Assembly (NCBI GenBank): GCA_036936605.1
Contig: JAUPFV010000001.1
Coordinates: 73,303,910-73,367,909, forward strand
Length of the DNA stretch: 64,000 nt
Direction: 5' to 3'
Origin: Limnanthes douglasii subsp. nivea
Taxonomy: Eukaryota > Streptophyta > Magnoliopsida > Brassicales > Limnanthaceae
Made by a program: the position numbers and the translations under genes. The notes below the pieces were generated by a model. That model was not told the DNA's origin, made no database searches, and saw only the letters and a list, made by a program, of their open reading frames with translations. Positions 1 through 12,109 of this stretch are shown piece after piece. The stretch's first letter is position 1. Every line of letters starts with the position of its first letter.

Positions 1-560
1 CTACCAAAGCAGTCTTAAAAGACTTTGAATGTATATGGTCTATTTTTCTTTTGTAATAGTTGATGATTGATTAAGCTGTTTCCATAACAATAAATTCAGT
101 ATATGTCACTGTTGGAATAAAAATATCGACACTTGAACAAACGTACGAAAATAACTTCTGAATAATATTTGAGCGGAACTTACATAGCAGCTTCCCGGAC
201 ATTATGTAGATAATATCCACCAAAAATTTAAATGGTCCAAATATATCACAAAGTACACATTTCTCAAATTAAACATGAAATTTTACTATATTTATATTAA
301 AAATTAAATACAATAAATAAAATTTTACGAGAGTAGTCCACGTTTGCTACTATTTTATTTGTTGTGATATAGTTGGAATCATAATTCTTATAAATTTATG
401 AAACAAATCGGAATTATTTTATTTGAATAAATGTTGATTCTAACTCTACTTAGATTAATTATATTTTTTTTTACGATTAAATTTTAGATTCAATTTACAT
501 CGAAACACGCGTCAGTGTTGGATTCATCAAATTTGCAATGAACTGAATACCGCCGAATTT
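1..560. other. AT-rich non-coding flank
   Basis: I see no convincing reading frame, RNA gene or recognisable element here. The stretch is AT-rich and ends at the target site of the SINE that follows. Confidence 0.6.
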
Positions 561-576
561 TCTATTAATCTATTAT
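561..576. repeat. Left TSD of SINE copy 1
   Basis: The 16-bp sequence TCTATTAATCTATTAT is repeated without mismatch at 800-815 on the other side of the SINE. Confidence 0.85.
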
Positions 577-799
577 TATTATTATTTTCGGAGGGAACCC
601 GCAACCGCTACTCAAAGTGCAATGAGTGCGCACAGGGTAAATCCTCAGTCTGAGACGATAGCCTGCAAACCAACGCCAGAAGGTAAACCACACAAGGTGA
701 CAGGCTCAACCGAGAAAGCGTATGTAGAGGGACTCGAACTCATGACCTTTTGGTCATAAGAATGCCATACTCAACCAACTCGGCTACCCCCTTGGAGGC
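577..799 (-). mobile_element. tRNA-derived SINE, complete, with 16-bp TSD (copy 1)
   Basis: Read on the minus strand, the element opens with a tRNA-like head. The A-box-like TAGCCGAGTTGG lies at 775-786 and the B-box-like GTTCGAGTCCC at 729-739, a spacing expected of an internal RNA polymerase III promoter. An unrelated body follows, ending in a short ATA-type tail at about 577-587. It is flanked by a perfect 16-bp direct repeat (TCTATTAATCTATTAT) at 561-576 and 800-815, the hallmark of target-primed reverse transcription. It has no coding capacity and would have used a LINE's enzymes. Three more copies of the same family lie at 41.8, 51.7 and 52.6 kb, all on this strand. I do not assign a family name. 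Confidence 0.88.
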
Positions 800-815
800 T
801 CTATTAATCTATTAT
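800..815. repeat. Right TSD of SINE copy 1
   Basis: This is an identical copy of 561-576, directly abutting the tRNA-like 5' end of the SINE. Confidence 0.85.
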
Positions 816-1226
816 AGTTATACTTGTAGTGGATATACAAATGGAACACCCGATTGCATTCTGATGTACAAAAAATACTTCCAAATGAAATGCAATTACA
901 ATCGAAATCTTTTGTAGAGATGGTTCAAATAGACAGATATGTTGTTGCAAAATCTGTTGATACTTCGTTCAAAACATAAAGCCAATATTTATGTTACGTG
1001 GATTAAATGTTGGTGTGAACTAGTTGCAAATTCGTTACCAACCGGTTGCAAATTCATTCCTAAATTTAATAAAAATACAAAAAAAACTCCAAATATTTGC
1101 AATTTTGTTTCATACATCATTATCAAGTGGAGATGATTTCTCAAGAAAATACAAAAAAAAAATACAGTTACGCGTAATATAAACAAACCTTAATGACAGT
1201 CTCGGGAATGGATATCTCTTATTATA
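816..1226. other. AT-rich spacer between the SINE and LINE 1
   Basis: No gene is seen. The segment holds only short A- and T-runs and ends at the tail of the LINE. Confidence 0.55.
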
Positions 1227-1651
1227 TTTTTTAATCAAAAGAACAATTCTATTAAGAATTGAAAAGATTACAAAAAATAAGAGTCATAAAGAAATAAACC
1301 CAAAATTACAAAACTGAAAAAAGGCGCTGGAAATCTCCCGCCCAGCAAAAAAGAACCAAAATTGAAAATGAACAGCTCATTACTGAACTTCAATACACAA
1401 GCACAAAAGGACTCCTCGATTCCAAGCTCAACTTTACTTCTTAGACTCCTCGATTCCAAGCTCATCTTTACTTCTTAGACTCCTCATCTTCAATTCCATG
1501 AAATCTCCATCTACATCTCGAATTCATTTCCTCCTCAGCGTCATTCCCATTAAAACTCCATCAACAGCACAACCATGTCTCAACCACTTCCTTCCATAGC
1601 AGCCAATCCAATCTGCCAAATAAAACCAAAATCTAGCAGTACCCGAATTCA

Positions 1652-2923
1652 CTAAACAATATACCCTAAATTTAAGCTCTCAAGAAAAGTAATTGCATGT
1701 AAAGCAGATGGTGCATTATGCTGACGAAAGAGCAGTTTTTGCTTGCACTTAAGGGTCCATTTGGCAAGCCAATCAGCTGCCTGATTCTGGACCCTTGAAA
1801 TGTGCTTGAGAGTCATGTTTTTATCCAGAAGGTTACGACAATAGCTAAGATTATGATCCTCGAAATCAGTTTTAGTGTTATCGGTAAGCTGCTTAATAAG
1901 AACAAGAGAATCAGACTCAATGTCTACGTGCTTCCAATTATTCTTGAAGAAAATAGTCAGGCCATTCAACATAGCTAAAGTTTCACCTTGAAGAGGAGAT
2001 ACTTTACCAATTTGATTACCATATGCATACGTTATGTCTCCATCGTTGTTCCTCAAAAGTACACCAGAAGCAGCCTCACCATTGAAAGCACAAGAGGCGT
2101 CAACATTCATCTTAAGGCGAGAGTGGACAGGAGGAATCCATCTAAGGTACTGAGGTATGCTTTTCTTTTCAATAGATCGACATCCTAAGATCACACCTGC
2201 ATCATGAGCTTTCGACCAGTGCTTGTAACTAAGATTACCATTGACATCTATACCTTTAACAATGTTAATAATGTTATCAATAGCCCTGTTAACAATTATA
2301 TGAACACCCTTGTGCTTAATGGAATTTCTAGCTTTCCAAACCATCCAACATATAACTTGAGGGATAAGGTGAGAAACATGAAATTTAGTTTTTGAAAACC
2401 AAAACCAGCATCTTAGGAGATGAGATAAGACCATTGATCTTTTGATTTTGATTTTAAAAATACAGGCAAACCAATTCCAGAGCTGCCAAGCAAAAGAGCA
2501 ATTAACAAATAAATGGTTCTTTTCCTCACAATTATCACAAAAAACACACTTAGAGGCCATGCTAATATGCCTCTTCATCATGATAGTATCAAGAGCAATA
2601 AAGTTATGCATTAATTTCCATGGCATGAAAGAGAACTTCCTGGGAAGTTTTGAGTTCCAGATCTTCTTGTAAAGGCTTGAGTAATTATGCTTAGCTCTTA
2701 TAAACTCCCAGGTTTGTTTTAAGTTGAATTGCCCATTAGCAGAAAGTCTCCAGTAGATAGCATCCTCCTTATCAGTTATCTGAGTTTTGTTGATCTTTAA
2801 CATTCTTTCAGTATCAATACTATTCTGCACTTCATTTGAACACCAAGAGTTGTTTTGCCAAAATGAATTAACTTTAACATCAATATACCAATTTATATTT
2901 TGATCAGTTGCAATGGCAAGCAA
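1652..2923 (-). pseudogene. LINE 1 ORF2, C-terminal part: zf-RVT region and RNase H
   Basis: This 423-residue open segment starts with the region after the RT thumb. The zf-RVT-like module (about residues 85-155) has CVFCDNC, then H and C spaced as in plant LINE proteins. RNase H occupies about residues 270-400, with VDASC as the first acidic site, GETLAML as the second and ESDS as the third, ending in the NQAADWLAKW block. It would degrade the RNA strand of RNA:DNA hybrids during reverse transcription. It follows 2942-3172 on the same strand and stops before the 3' UTR. It is one of the best preserved parts of the element, but it lacks its own start because it is the tail of a polyprotein. 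Confidence 0.87.
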
Positions 2924-2941
2924 GCTGTGCCAAGAATCCTT

Positions 2942-3172
2942 CTAGAAGTTCACGTTACCATTACCAAGAATCCAGGTAATGTTCATATCAGCTTGCTGTC
3001 TAATGCTACACAATCTTTTCCAAACTAAAGAACCCTTTATGTTAGTGTATAAAGGATGAGAATTTTTACAATAAATGTTATTCATAACGTTTGACAAAAG
3101 GAAGTTATTCATTCTGAACTTATACCAGTGCTTCTGGGAGAAAGAGTTTTGAATGTCAAGAATTTTTCTCAC
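2942..3172 (-). pseudogene. LINE 1 ORF2, connector between RT thumb and zf-RVT
   Basis: These 76 open codons lie between the thumb (3182-3538) and the zf-RVT/RNase H part. The segment resembles the poorly conserved connector of plant LINE ORF2, with a W-K-R-L block near the end. Stops on both sides separate it from its neighbours, so it is only one piece of the broken ORF2. Confidence 0.65.
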
Positions 3173-3181
3173 ATTTAATCC

Positions 3182-3538
3182 TCATTCCTCAAAAGTCCTG
3201 CAAATAAAATGCCAAGAGGACCAGTGTATAGTCTTATGATCAAGCTTAGTTCTCCATAAAAATCTGTTTAAAGTCTGCTCAATCTTACTAATGATATTTC
3301 TAGGCAATTCACAGCATTGAATCCAATAATAGACAATAGGTAAAAGAACATTGGAAATTAATGATAACCTGCCACCATAGGATAGAAGCTTACTGTCCCA
3401 ATCAGTGATTCTATCATTGATTTTTTTCAAAATGGGCTTGTAGATCTTAGCTTTGTTATTATTAGAGATAGTAATACCCAGGTGATAAAGAGGAAGAAAA
3501 TCCACCTCAAAACCAGTTTGCAGCTTGAGATTATGCAC
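3182..3538 (-). pseudogene. LINE 1 ORF2, RT thumb
   Basis: The segment carries YHLGI, then ITDWDSKLLSYGGRLSLI and the LPRNI..IEQTLNRFLW block. This is the characteristic sequence after the catalytic palm in plant L1 reverse transcriptases. It is separated from the palm by a stop and frameshift near 3.6 kb. Confidence 0.82.
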
Positions 3539-3601
3539 CTTAGCAGAATTCGACTTAAGAGAGACTATAAACTTAGTTTTGATTTTATTAATGGCTTGAC
3601 C

Positions 3602-4006
3602 TTAAGTGAGCTGATAAAGATCAAGATAGCCACTAAGCATATCAATAGAATTAGGAGTATTATTAGTAAAGATCAAAATGTCATCTGCAAACCTAATGCA
3701 AGGAATAATAAAATAACATCTAGATACATAGCGCATTGAAGGGTTAGAATTAAACAAGATACTTAATCCCCTACTGAGAAACTCTTCACCAAGAATAAAC
3801 AGGAAAGGAGAAATAGGATCTCCTTGCCTTAAACCCCTTTTCATTTTAAAGTAATCAACAGTATCACCATTAATAAGCATGGAAACATGAACATCAGAGA
3901 TTATTTTCTTAATAAGCTCAACCATCTTTAAACTAAAACCAAATGAATACAACACTTTAAGGATAAACGAATGAGAAATTCTGTCGAAAGCTTTCGACAT
4001 ATCCAA
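3602..4006 (-). pseudogene. LINE 1 ORF2, RT palm with FADD catalytic box
   Basis: The segment contains DMSKAFDRISH (palm motif A), GLRQGDPISPFLF (motif B) and CIRFADDILIF with the catalytic FADD at 3680-3691. These place it firmly in the LINE reverse transcriptase family. It overlaps the upstream open segment because a frameshift lies near 4.0 kb. The catalytic aspartates are intact, but the protein as a whole cannot be made. Confidence 0.88.
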
Positions 4007-4455
4007 CTGAACAACATTATTCCCTTTTTAGGCTTCTTGTTAATATAAAAAAGTAACTCTTTAGCCAGTAAGATGTTGTCTTGAATAAGTCTATTCTTTA
4101 CAAAGGCAGACTGAGAATTGGAAACAATTTTGGGAAGAACATTAGACAGTCTATGATTTATAAGAGCTGAAAAAATCCTATTAATAAAAGTACACAGACC
4201 AATAGGCCTGTAACTATTCCACCAAGTAGGGTTAGAAACCTTAGGTATAAGGCAAATGCCAGTTGCAAACAGGCCAGTAGGGATAGTATTACCATGAATA
4301 TACGAGTTAAATGCATTACACAAATCCCTTCTAATAATATGCCAACAATACTTAAAGAAAAAGAGATTAAAACCATCAATACCCGGAGAACTGTCCTTCT
4401 TCATATTTCTTATGATTCTCCAAATTTCATCTTCTGTTACATTTCTGAGCAGCAT
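3928..4455 (-). pseudogene. LINE 1 ORF2, RT fingers
   Basis: The open segment has SSPGIDGFNLFFFKYCW and then YRPIGLCTFINRIFSALI and QSAFVKNRLIQDNILLAKEL, the finger motifs of plant LINE RT. Its last 25 or so residues are out of frame relative to the family. The true frame switches to that of 3602-4006 near position 4015. Confidence 0.87.
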
Positions 4456-4586
4456 ATTGTCCTCAATAGATACAATGGAAGGGATGCAATCAAAGCTTTT
4501 ACTTTCAAGAAACCTGTTATCCTCTGCAATGCTTTTATAAGGATCAGATGTAAGAATGCTTTAGAAGTAATTAGCATCAGAAATAC

Positions 4587-5132
4587 CTATCTCCTTCCTA
4601 TCAGTAATCCAGGTATCCCCATCTCTAATACTCTTAATCTCATTTTCCTTTTTTTCTTAGCAATATAATTATAGAACATCTTAGAATTACCATCACCTTC
4701 ATGAAGCCAACTATTGAAACACTTCTGTCTTAGGAAAGAATCTTCATTTCTAAGAGCCTTAAGATACATACCATTGGCCATAGCTAAGTTAGCAGCAGAC
4801 TGATGGTTATTATTAGTATAATGAAGAACCTCCAAAGCTTTGACCTTACATTCAGCTTCTTTGACACTGTAAAAAACATTACCAAACTTATCTTTGTTCC
4901 AAACCTTAAGGCAGCCTTTTAGCATTTTAAGCTTATACCAGAAAGTGTTGCTAGGATGACTATCTAAAGGCTGATTCCAATCCTGCTCAACAATAATTAA
5001 AAAGGAATCATCATTACACCAAAAGTTTAAAAACCTAAAATTCTTTTTTCTGTGAATAGCATCATTAAAATTAAGAGTAGTAGCATGGATAAGGAGAGGA
5101 GCATGGTCCTCTGTATGAGTGAATGTAGACAT
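4587..5132 (-). pseudogene. LINE 1 ORF2, end of endonuclease and linker to RT
   Basis: The frame continues directly from the endonuclease segment after one TAG at 5133-5135. It begins with the region before the S-D-H motif (here EDHAPLL) and runs into a linker ending in FLRQKCFNSWLHEGDGNSKMF, the conserved stretch that precedes the RT in plant LINEs. A frameshift at about 4.65 kb ends the frame. Confidence 0.82.
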
Positions 5133-5759
5133 CTATTTATCATTAATTAATGCACGATCAAGCCTTCTCCACTTGTTACTTCTAGTCCAAGTAAGCTTCG
5201 AACCACAATACCCAACATCATTCAAGTTGCATCTTCTTATAGCATCATTAAAGTTGTCCATACTGGCTTGACATGAGGATCTACAACCCAATTGCTCATC
5301 ATGAGCAGATATAGTATTGAAATCCCCCACACACATCCAGGGCTTATCAATATCACAGATAGTTTCAAGACAATCCCAAAGATCTAACCTTAAAATTCGA
5401 TTGCATTTTGCATAGACTGATGTTAAATAAACTTTGTCAATAATACCAGGGCACTCCATCTCCATGTGAATACATTGATCAACATTGAGAACAATGTTGA
5501 TATTAATACTAGGCACGCAGAAAACCCACAGCTTATCTGACACATTAGCTGCATAGTTGCTAAAATCCAACACCTGAGCAACATATTTAATCTTATCTCC
5601 CTTAGACATAGGCTCCTGAACAATAAGCACCTTGATACACTCCGAATTAACCATAGAATTAAGTCTTCTCAAGGTGTACTTTTTATTCACACCCATTGCA
5701 TTCCAACTAATCACTCTGATCATTTTCAGAGTAGGATTTATGAATTTTGTCTCTTGCAC
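5133..5759 (-). pseudogene. LINE 1 ORF2, apurinic-type endonuclease domain
   Basis: This 208-residue segment begins with MIRVISWNAMGVNKKYTLRR, the start motif of plant LINE endonucleases. It contains VQEPMS for the catalytic glutamate position, WMCVGDFNTI with the GDFN motif, and RLDRALIN near the end. The domain nicks target DNA to prime reverse transcription. It is terminated by a single in-frame TAG at 5133-5135, after which the same frame stays open, so this is one nonsense change and not a domain boundary. Confidence 0.87.
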
Positions 5760-6430
5760 TGAGAGACTTGATGATTAACTTATCTTTGGATTTTCTTCTT
5801 TTTGCAGCCTTCAATTTGGATGATATTATTTCATTAAAAATTTACTGTGGAGAAAGTCTTGGAGTAGGGGAGCAGCTACAAATATTAAGATCATGAGAAC
5901 TATATTGATCATCATCAATCCTATTAATAACATCAATAATTTCTTTGCTTTTGTCTTGTGAAACGTCTTGAACAATTTCAAGATTCTGTTGTATATTTTT
6001 GTCCATTTGAACTTGTATAGAATTTAACTGATTAACATCATTGATACTTTCAATCTTTCCCTCTTCTTGATCCTTGTGAGTTACAATTGACTTAAGCTTT
6101 CTTCTATATACCTTAACAATGTTCCTTTATATAGTAGTGTCAACAGAAGGCTCTTTGCTAATCTCTTCATGCTTCTCATCCGTAGCATCATTCTTGTTAT
6201 TTTCTTGAACCGAATCAGAGCCCTCCACCTTCTTTGTTGATTTCTTGCATTCAGATTGACAATGTCCTATGTGATAACAACCATGACAATACGCATGCAC
6301 ATTTTTATAACTAATGGTTACCTAATAACCATGATTACTCCCAAAACCATAAACTTTGTTATTGCAGCTAAATATTTGTCAAAATATCACGAATATACCA
6401 TAGAAAGTAACCGCATTTGAATTGAATTAT
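5760..6430 (-). pseudogene. LINE 1 ORF1 remnant with CCHC zinc knuckle
   Basis: On the minus strand the sequence encodes C-H-G-C-Y-H-I-G-H-C-Q-S-E-C at 6247-6288, a perfect CX2CX4HX4C nucleic-acid-binding knuckle. A lysine- and glutamate-rich tail follows. Stops (for example near 6131 and 5846) break the frame. The N-terminal RNA-binding part normally seen in plant LINE ORF1 is not recognisable upstream of about 6.43 kb. Confidence 0.72.
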
Positions 6431-9400
6431 GTAATGAAATTAATATTAGGGTCGCATTCCAAAAATTTGCTATCTGTAACATCAATTCTTTACAGTTACA
6501 ACCAATCTTAATTTGACTAAGTGTCTACTATGTGACTATCACCCTATCTTTTGTCATCTTGATTGCCACACTGGGTCTCTTCTATTTTCATTAAACATTA
6601 ACTCATAAGTACCAGAGTCTATTTCTCGTATCTCTTTTAAATCATCATTTTGTATGACATGAAATGAGATTTAAAACCAAAACATGAATAATCAGCAAAA
6701 TAAATATACAGGACAACTACAAAAACCGAGATATTAAATAAGCATGAATTGGGTTCTTATAAAGTTATTAATTAAAAAAAATAAGCCTCTTTTGATGATC
6801 TTGTTAGAAAGTATACATGTAATTATCGAAATAAACACATGTAAAATCGGGCATTTACAAGTACCTTCAAAGCCTAAAACACGAGTAAACAAGCTTTTTA
6901 CTAACCTTTACGCATATAAAGTAGCTTAAACGAGGCTATACAAATTTTAGAACTTCATGTCTCACTCTTCTCTAAGCCGATATAACTCATTTTCACTTCA
7001 TATGCGAGATGGAAGAGAGTGATAAAGAGATGATCGTGGATCTTATGGAGTCTTGGAAAATCAGTGACGATGGTTTGTAACTGAATACAAAGATGGAGTC
7101 CCTAGTAATGGGAAAACAATTATTTCCCACCATAGCTACCAATAAACTCACATTGTATTAAAAAATGTTTAAATTATTTTTTATCTAAACAAGAGACATA
7201 AATTTACATGTTTAATAAATTATGGATTTAAGGTTATAGATGATCCATGATTTAACAACATAAAAATGATTTAACAACATAAAAAGATTATATTCTTTAT
7301 GGTAATAAATGGAGAGAATATATGAAGTTAATCAAAGAATAAATATTAAGAGAAAAATAGTGTTTAAAAATGTGGTTTATGGTTTGGAGGAGAATCCAAA
7401 CAATGTGCAAGAACATGCCCTTGTGACACAATACACATTTAGAGGAGAGTTTTTAGTATTAAATTGTACGATCTGTATATTAGGATTTTCAGAATCTCTA
7501 GTGAACTTTATCTATGAAGTATTTATGAATTAATTACTTTTAAAAGTTGCAGGAGAATATCAAATGAATGATGAGGTTTTTTTTGTAAAAAGAGAAATAA
7601 AATATATTAAACAATTAAAAAAAGGTAGATAAATAAAAGAAAAACTAAAAATGATTTAATTGTTTCTAATCTATTTTAACATGATATATTGTACAACAAA
7701 ATATTATGTCGGTTGCAAATTTGTTTTAATAAATTATCTGAGTTTGTTTTTTATGGTCAAAACATGCATTGTTGCAAATTTATTACAAATTTGTCACTAT
7801 TGATAATCTAGTAACATATTAAATGACATGTTGTAAAAGATTGTTTCTCGAATAATGCGTTTAACAATAAAATTAATATGTTTAACAATTTAGGTCATTA
7901 TGGATTATGACGGTTTCATCATGGTTTTGTCTCACAAATGATAAAGAGCACGATCATTTTAGTTTTTTCATGATGAGTTGACATGTTGGTTTGGTTCATG
8001 AAGGACCACGGTCTCATTCCTGATTTGCTAAAGCATGTGAGGTAACTAGTACCATGATGGTAACAAAAAATGTGATTTTTTTTACTCTTCGAAAACTCAA
8101 GATAATTTTTATTCTAGATAATTTATAATGTGCTGCATTTTTATTAGCCGTTTTTGTAATTTTGTTAACATTTTAAAATATTTTTATTCATAAAAATAAG
8201 TATTTTATGAGTAAATGTTTCTACTAGAAATAAAGTGATTGAAATTTTATATATCTATATCTATAAAATACTTATACAACCATTTAAAGAGATTTAAATT
8301 GCGTATATATTTATACACTATTTATACAACCATACATAACAAAATAAAATTAAAAAGATGCTTACAATACAACAAAATAAAAAGAAAATTAATATTTTAA
8401 AAAATAAAACCGTATAATAGATTAATTGAAAAAAATAATAAAATATAAAATATTTTTAAAATATTTTTAATTAATAAAACCGTATAATACAAAAAAATCA
8501 TATTCATGAAAATAAAATTATAGAATAAATTAATAGAACAAAATAATAAAAATGTAATACAATAAATGGAAAAATATAACAAAATAAGAAGATTATGAAT
8601 ATAATAAAATTGAAAAGAAATCTAAGTAATCACATATGTAGATTTATTAAATATGGATCGATTAAACCTGATTGTGAAGGTTGAAGAGTAGAATATGTAG
8701 GTCAGGGTGGAGAATCAATCAAGTGTCAACAAAAATATTTTGATAAATCGAGTTTATCTATAGTCTTACAATCGACCTTGCATATTATGAATCTGATCAT
8801 GCATATCATGAAATTGACCGAAACTATCAACCAATTGGCAAAGTCTATCATTTAATCGATTATGAATTTTTAGGGGTCTCTCAACATCTCACTGTCACAC
8901 AATCTTCTTCGAGATTCTTGTGGTTTCTCAGAAGTACTACCAACACTCGAAGCGCTTAAAGAGTGTCATGAAAACCTATGTTTCATGAATGGTTTCCATC
9001 CTTAAGGTGACACAGGTGCAACACACTTATTGGCCGCCTAAACTTGATCCATATTTGCTTCAAAATATTCAAATACTTCTTACTTTGAGTAGAGTTCTCC
9101 ATTAAATGTATATATCTCTTGTATTTTTAGGGATAATTTTCCTAACCTGGAACCTGTCGGAACTATCGAATCAATAGACTGACTAACATCCACCCAATTC
9201 TTCCTAAGTAAATGAGTTAATATCATCATGTAAGATATATATCATCTACAAATATGAATATTCCATATTATTAATGATAAAACTTTGTAAGTGTATTTTT
9301 TTGCTCAACAATATAGTAGTGATTACAAATATTTGAAGATTCGTCATGATTTAATCTTTATTATTCAAAGTAATAAAATATATATTTTCCAGCTATTAGC

Positions 9401-11254
9401 ATCTCTAGTCCTAATCAACGTACTTAAACGAGGTCGACAATTCTTTTTGGCAAATATTTAACGATATATCACCATTTAATCTTCAGTAGGTTCACTGACT
9501 ATTCCAATATTAAAGGCAAACTCTCCCGGGCTAATTCTTTTTGGGATACCTTAAGTCTGTAAAGTAAAGACATATGCAAACCAAATTCTAATTCTAGGCC
9601 GGATGTATAAATTATACTCATTGTACCACACATACTAAAATACATACCATGATTTTTTTATTTTTTTTATTTTTGTAGTTGCATAGAATTTCTCTACTAT
9701 ATCCACGTATTATTTTGCAACTAAATTGAGAGAATGTTAACCAATCCAATAATTTAAGATTTTCAATTAGTGATTTGATACATCGGACGTCATGAATCTC
9801 AAATGAGTCCAAGTACATACTGGCATTTATAGTTTTTCCACTTGTTGTTATAATGTTAGGGCCTTGCTCAATCATCTCCTCGACCTTTTGGTGTTCTAGA
9901 TCTGATTGATGCTACATTTATATGCCATCATTTAGCGGTGTTTTGGATTTAGGTTTGGTTCTGAATCTGGATGATTTGGAGACGTCTTTTAATTTGTTAA
10001 TTTCTTCCGTAAAGGCTTTAAAAATAAAATAAATTATTTTGGTTGGAGATTTTTAAGAATAGTTTGATATTTTTGTGTGAGAAAAAATGAGAATGAAGTT
10101 TTATATTTATAGGGGAAAATGGGATTCTATCGCTTTGTTTTAAAGACTACATAACAACTAATTTTGACTATCCATTGTAATAAACATGTGCTTGTTATCC
10201 TAAACTGGTGGTCGTTTGACCAACGACTATTTAAATATAGGTGTTCACTAGTTATTGATGTTATAAACGTGCACCTACTATTCTAAACACACCTATTGTT
10301 GTGAACGGGTGTCCATTTAAGCAAAACAAAATATTTTCCAAATTTTCCTCTAATAGGGATACTTGTTTTATGTACTGGGTGCCTGTTAGACACATATAAA
10401 CACCCATAATATTTATATATGCGCCAATTTTGTAAATAATATTTTTAAAAAATAACTATTAGAACAAACCGGACATTTGTTATGAATAAATGGTCACCTA
10501 CTCTCGTAATATTATGATACATATTCCAAACATCAAAAGTATAGTTGTCATAATAATGCTTAACATGATAATAGTCACCATATAGACATATAATATTAAT
10601 AGTTATGTTTTTTATTAAGACATAAATATTAATGTTCGACATGATGATAATGGTCAATAAAATTTTAAGATAAGTAGTAATATTAATAGTCAACAGATGT
10701 ATATCAAAGCTAGTAGTATCTTATCCCTCGAACACAATCATCCCAAAATGTTACCATCTCATACAGGATGGGGGAAACACAATTATAGAGATGGTGGTAT
10801 GACACGACGTCTAAGTAAACATGGAGGTACAGATAGAGCCAAAATCTAGATGGGGTGTATGGTACAAACAACCACAAATTCGCATACCAGCGAGGTTTTT
10901 CATTTCAATAAATTGAAATATATGATATGAATGATTAAATTTACCCTTTGTATTGTACTTTCTTTTAGTTTTACCGCCAAAAGGTATATAAAATAGGACT
11001 AATAAAGTGGTCAACTCACAAGCTGATCGCATCCCACGAACCTCTATGAGAACTTTACCATTACAATATTTTAAAAATAAAAAATATATTATTAGGAATT
11101 TGGTTACATTGTTTCAATAAAATAGTCTGTTTGACTAGTGATTTAGTAATATTTCTTGAATTGATATTAGGTGTGTTATCTTAAGTTGGACTGATATTGA
11201 TTGTGTATTTCAGTGGATATTTAAATATTTCGTACTATTGTCAAACATAATTTT
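6431..11254. other. AT-rich intergenic stretch without recognisable genes
   Basis: I read both strands and saw only short chance frames (for example 7309-7533 and 10445-10693) with no family motifs. The segment 8.1-8.6 kb is nearly all A and T. Around 10.1-10.4 kb there is a loose recurrence of GGTG-type words without a clear period. Very old element remnants below recognition by eye are likely. Confidence 0.5.
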
Positions 11255-12109
11255 GTGAAAATGTCGCAAGGTCTCATACAATGCATGAATGAGTTTAATG
11301 ATTTTCAAAAGATTATGGAAATTTATGTCAATAATGCATCACCTAACAAGATTGTTTTTGGAAACTTCGAATTGCATCAATCTAATAGGTTCAATAAATT
11401 TCTTTTAATAATGCATCCGCTAAAGAAACTTTTTCATACTAGATATGTATGTCATATACATCGATTAGTGGTTAATGATTGAACAAACAATATATTAAAT
11501 TAGTATATTAAACTTATTAGATGGTTGGTTCTCTTATGATTAAATCATAGACATAAATATAAAGATGATGTTAAGTCTATAAATAACTCATTCAAAAAAT
11601 TAATTATGGATGTCGAAACAAAATAGAACTCTACATATGATATTTTTGTACGTACTTACATATTTAAAAAACATGTAACATAATTTATAACTTTCGTATA
11701 CCTAGGAAAAAGCAAGAGGTATATTAAAATCATTTCACGCCTCAACATTGGAAATATTATCTATAGCTAATGGACTTCATTTCCATATTTAAAAAGTATA
11801 CTCTACATTTTTCAACATAATATAGTCATAGAATCCATATGTCGCTTGAGTGTATTGTCTATTGTTTCATATATTTAAATACAAATAGGTCAAAACATGT
11901 TTTGCAAAAAAAGAATAGTGCCCGATATGGAAATCAAATTTATTAAGTATGTTGATTTGATGCGACACACTTATGTTATTGGGTGTATTTTAAATCCTAA
12001 TCTAAAATTGAAATTATGTAATATTGTTCAAACCTATGGTAGAAGCTTCAGACCTAAAGATATAAAGAAAGAACAACATCTTGATATTTACAAAATACAA
12101 AAGAAATAG
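11255..12109 (+). pseudogene. hAT transposase fossil
   Basis: Three collinear blocks match conserved hAT transposase features. At 11437-11480 the reading resembles the R-C-x-H-I-x-N-L-V-V block (here RYVCHIHRLVVND). At 11606-11641 the frame reads MDVETK-stop-NSTYD, equal to the family's D-V-x-T-R/K-W-N-S-T-Y motif with the tryptophan codon changed to TAG. At 11933-12000 it reads IKFIKYVDLM..CILNPNLKLKL, resembling the K-F-x-K-Y-W and L-D-P-R-x-K-L blocks. Spacing between blocks is close to that of real transposases. The BED finger and the C-terminal dimerisation region are not visible. No terminal repeats were found. Confidence 0.72.

Larger units (their letters stand above)
1227..6430 (-). 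mobile_element. LINE 1: nearly full-length plant L1-type non-LTR retrotransposon, degenerate
   Basis: In minus-strand order I see an ORF1 remnant with a CCHC zinc knuckle (6247-6288), an apurinic-type endonuclease (5133-5759), a reverse transcriptase with FADD box (3680-3691), a zf-RVT-type cysteine/histidine domain, and a C-terminal RNase H typical of plant L1 LINEs. The 3' UTR is about 420 bp and ends in a short A-tail, seen as the T-run at 1227-1232. The reading frame is broken by stops and frameshifts but all domains are present and collinear. The 5' end is uncertain, because I found no clear TSD partner near 6.4-7.0 kb. The element is not interrupted by other insertions. Confidence 0.88.

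Noticed and set aside
939..1186. Overlapping short frames on both strands
   Set aside because: No motifs and AT-rich; chance frames between the SINE and LINE 1.
7309..7533. 74-codon frame on the plus strand
   Set aside because: No recognisable domain, no promoter or conserved start context, in an AT-rich desert.
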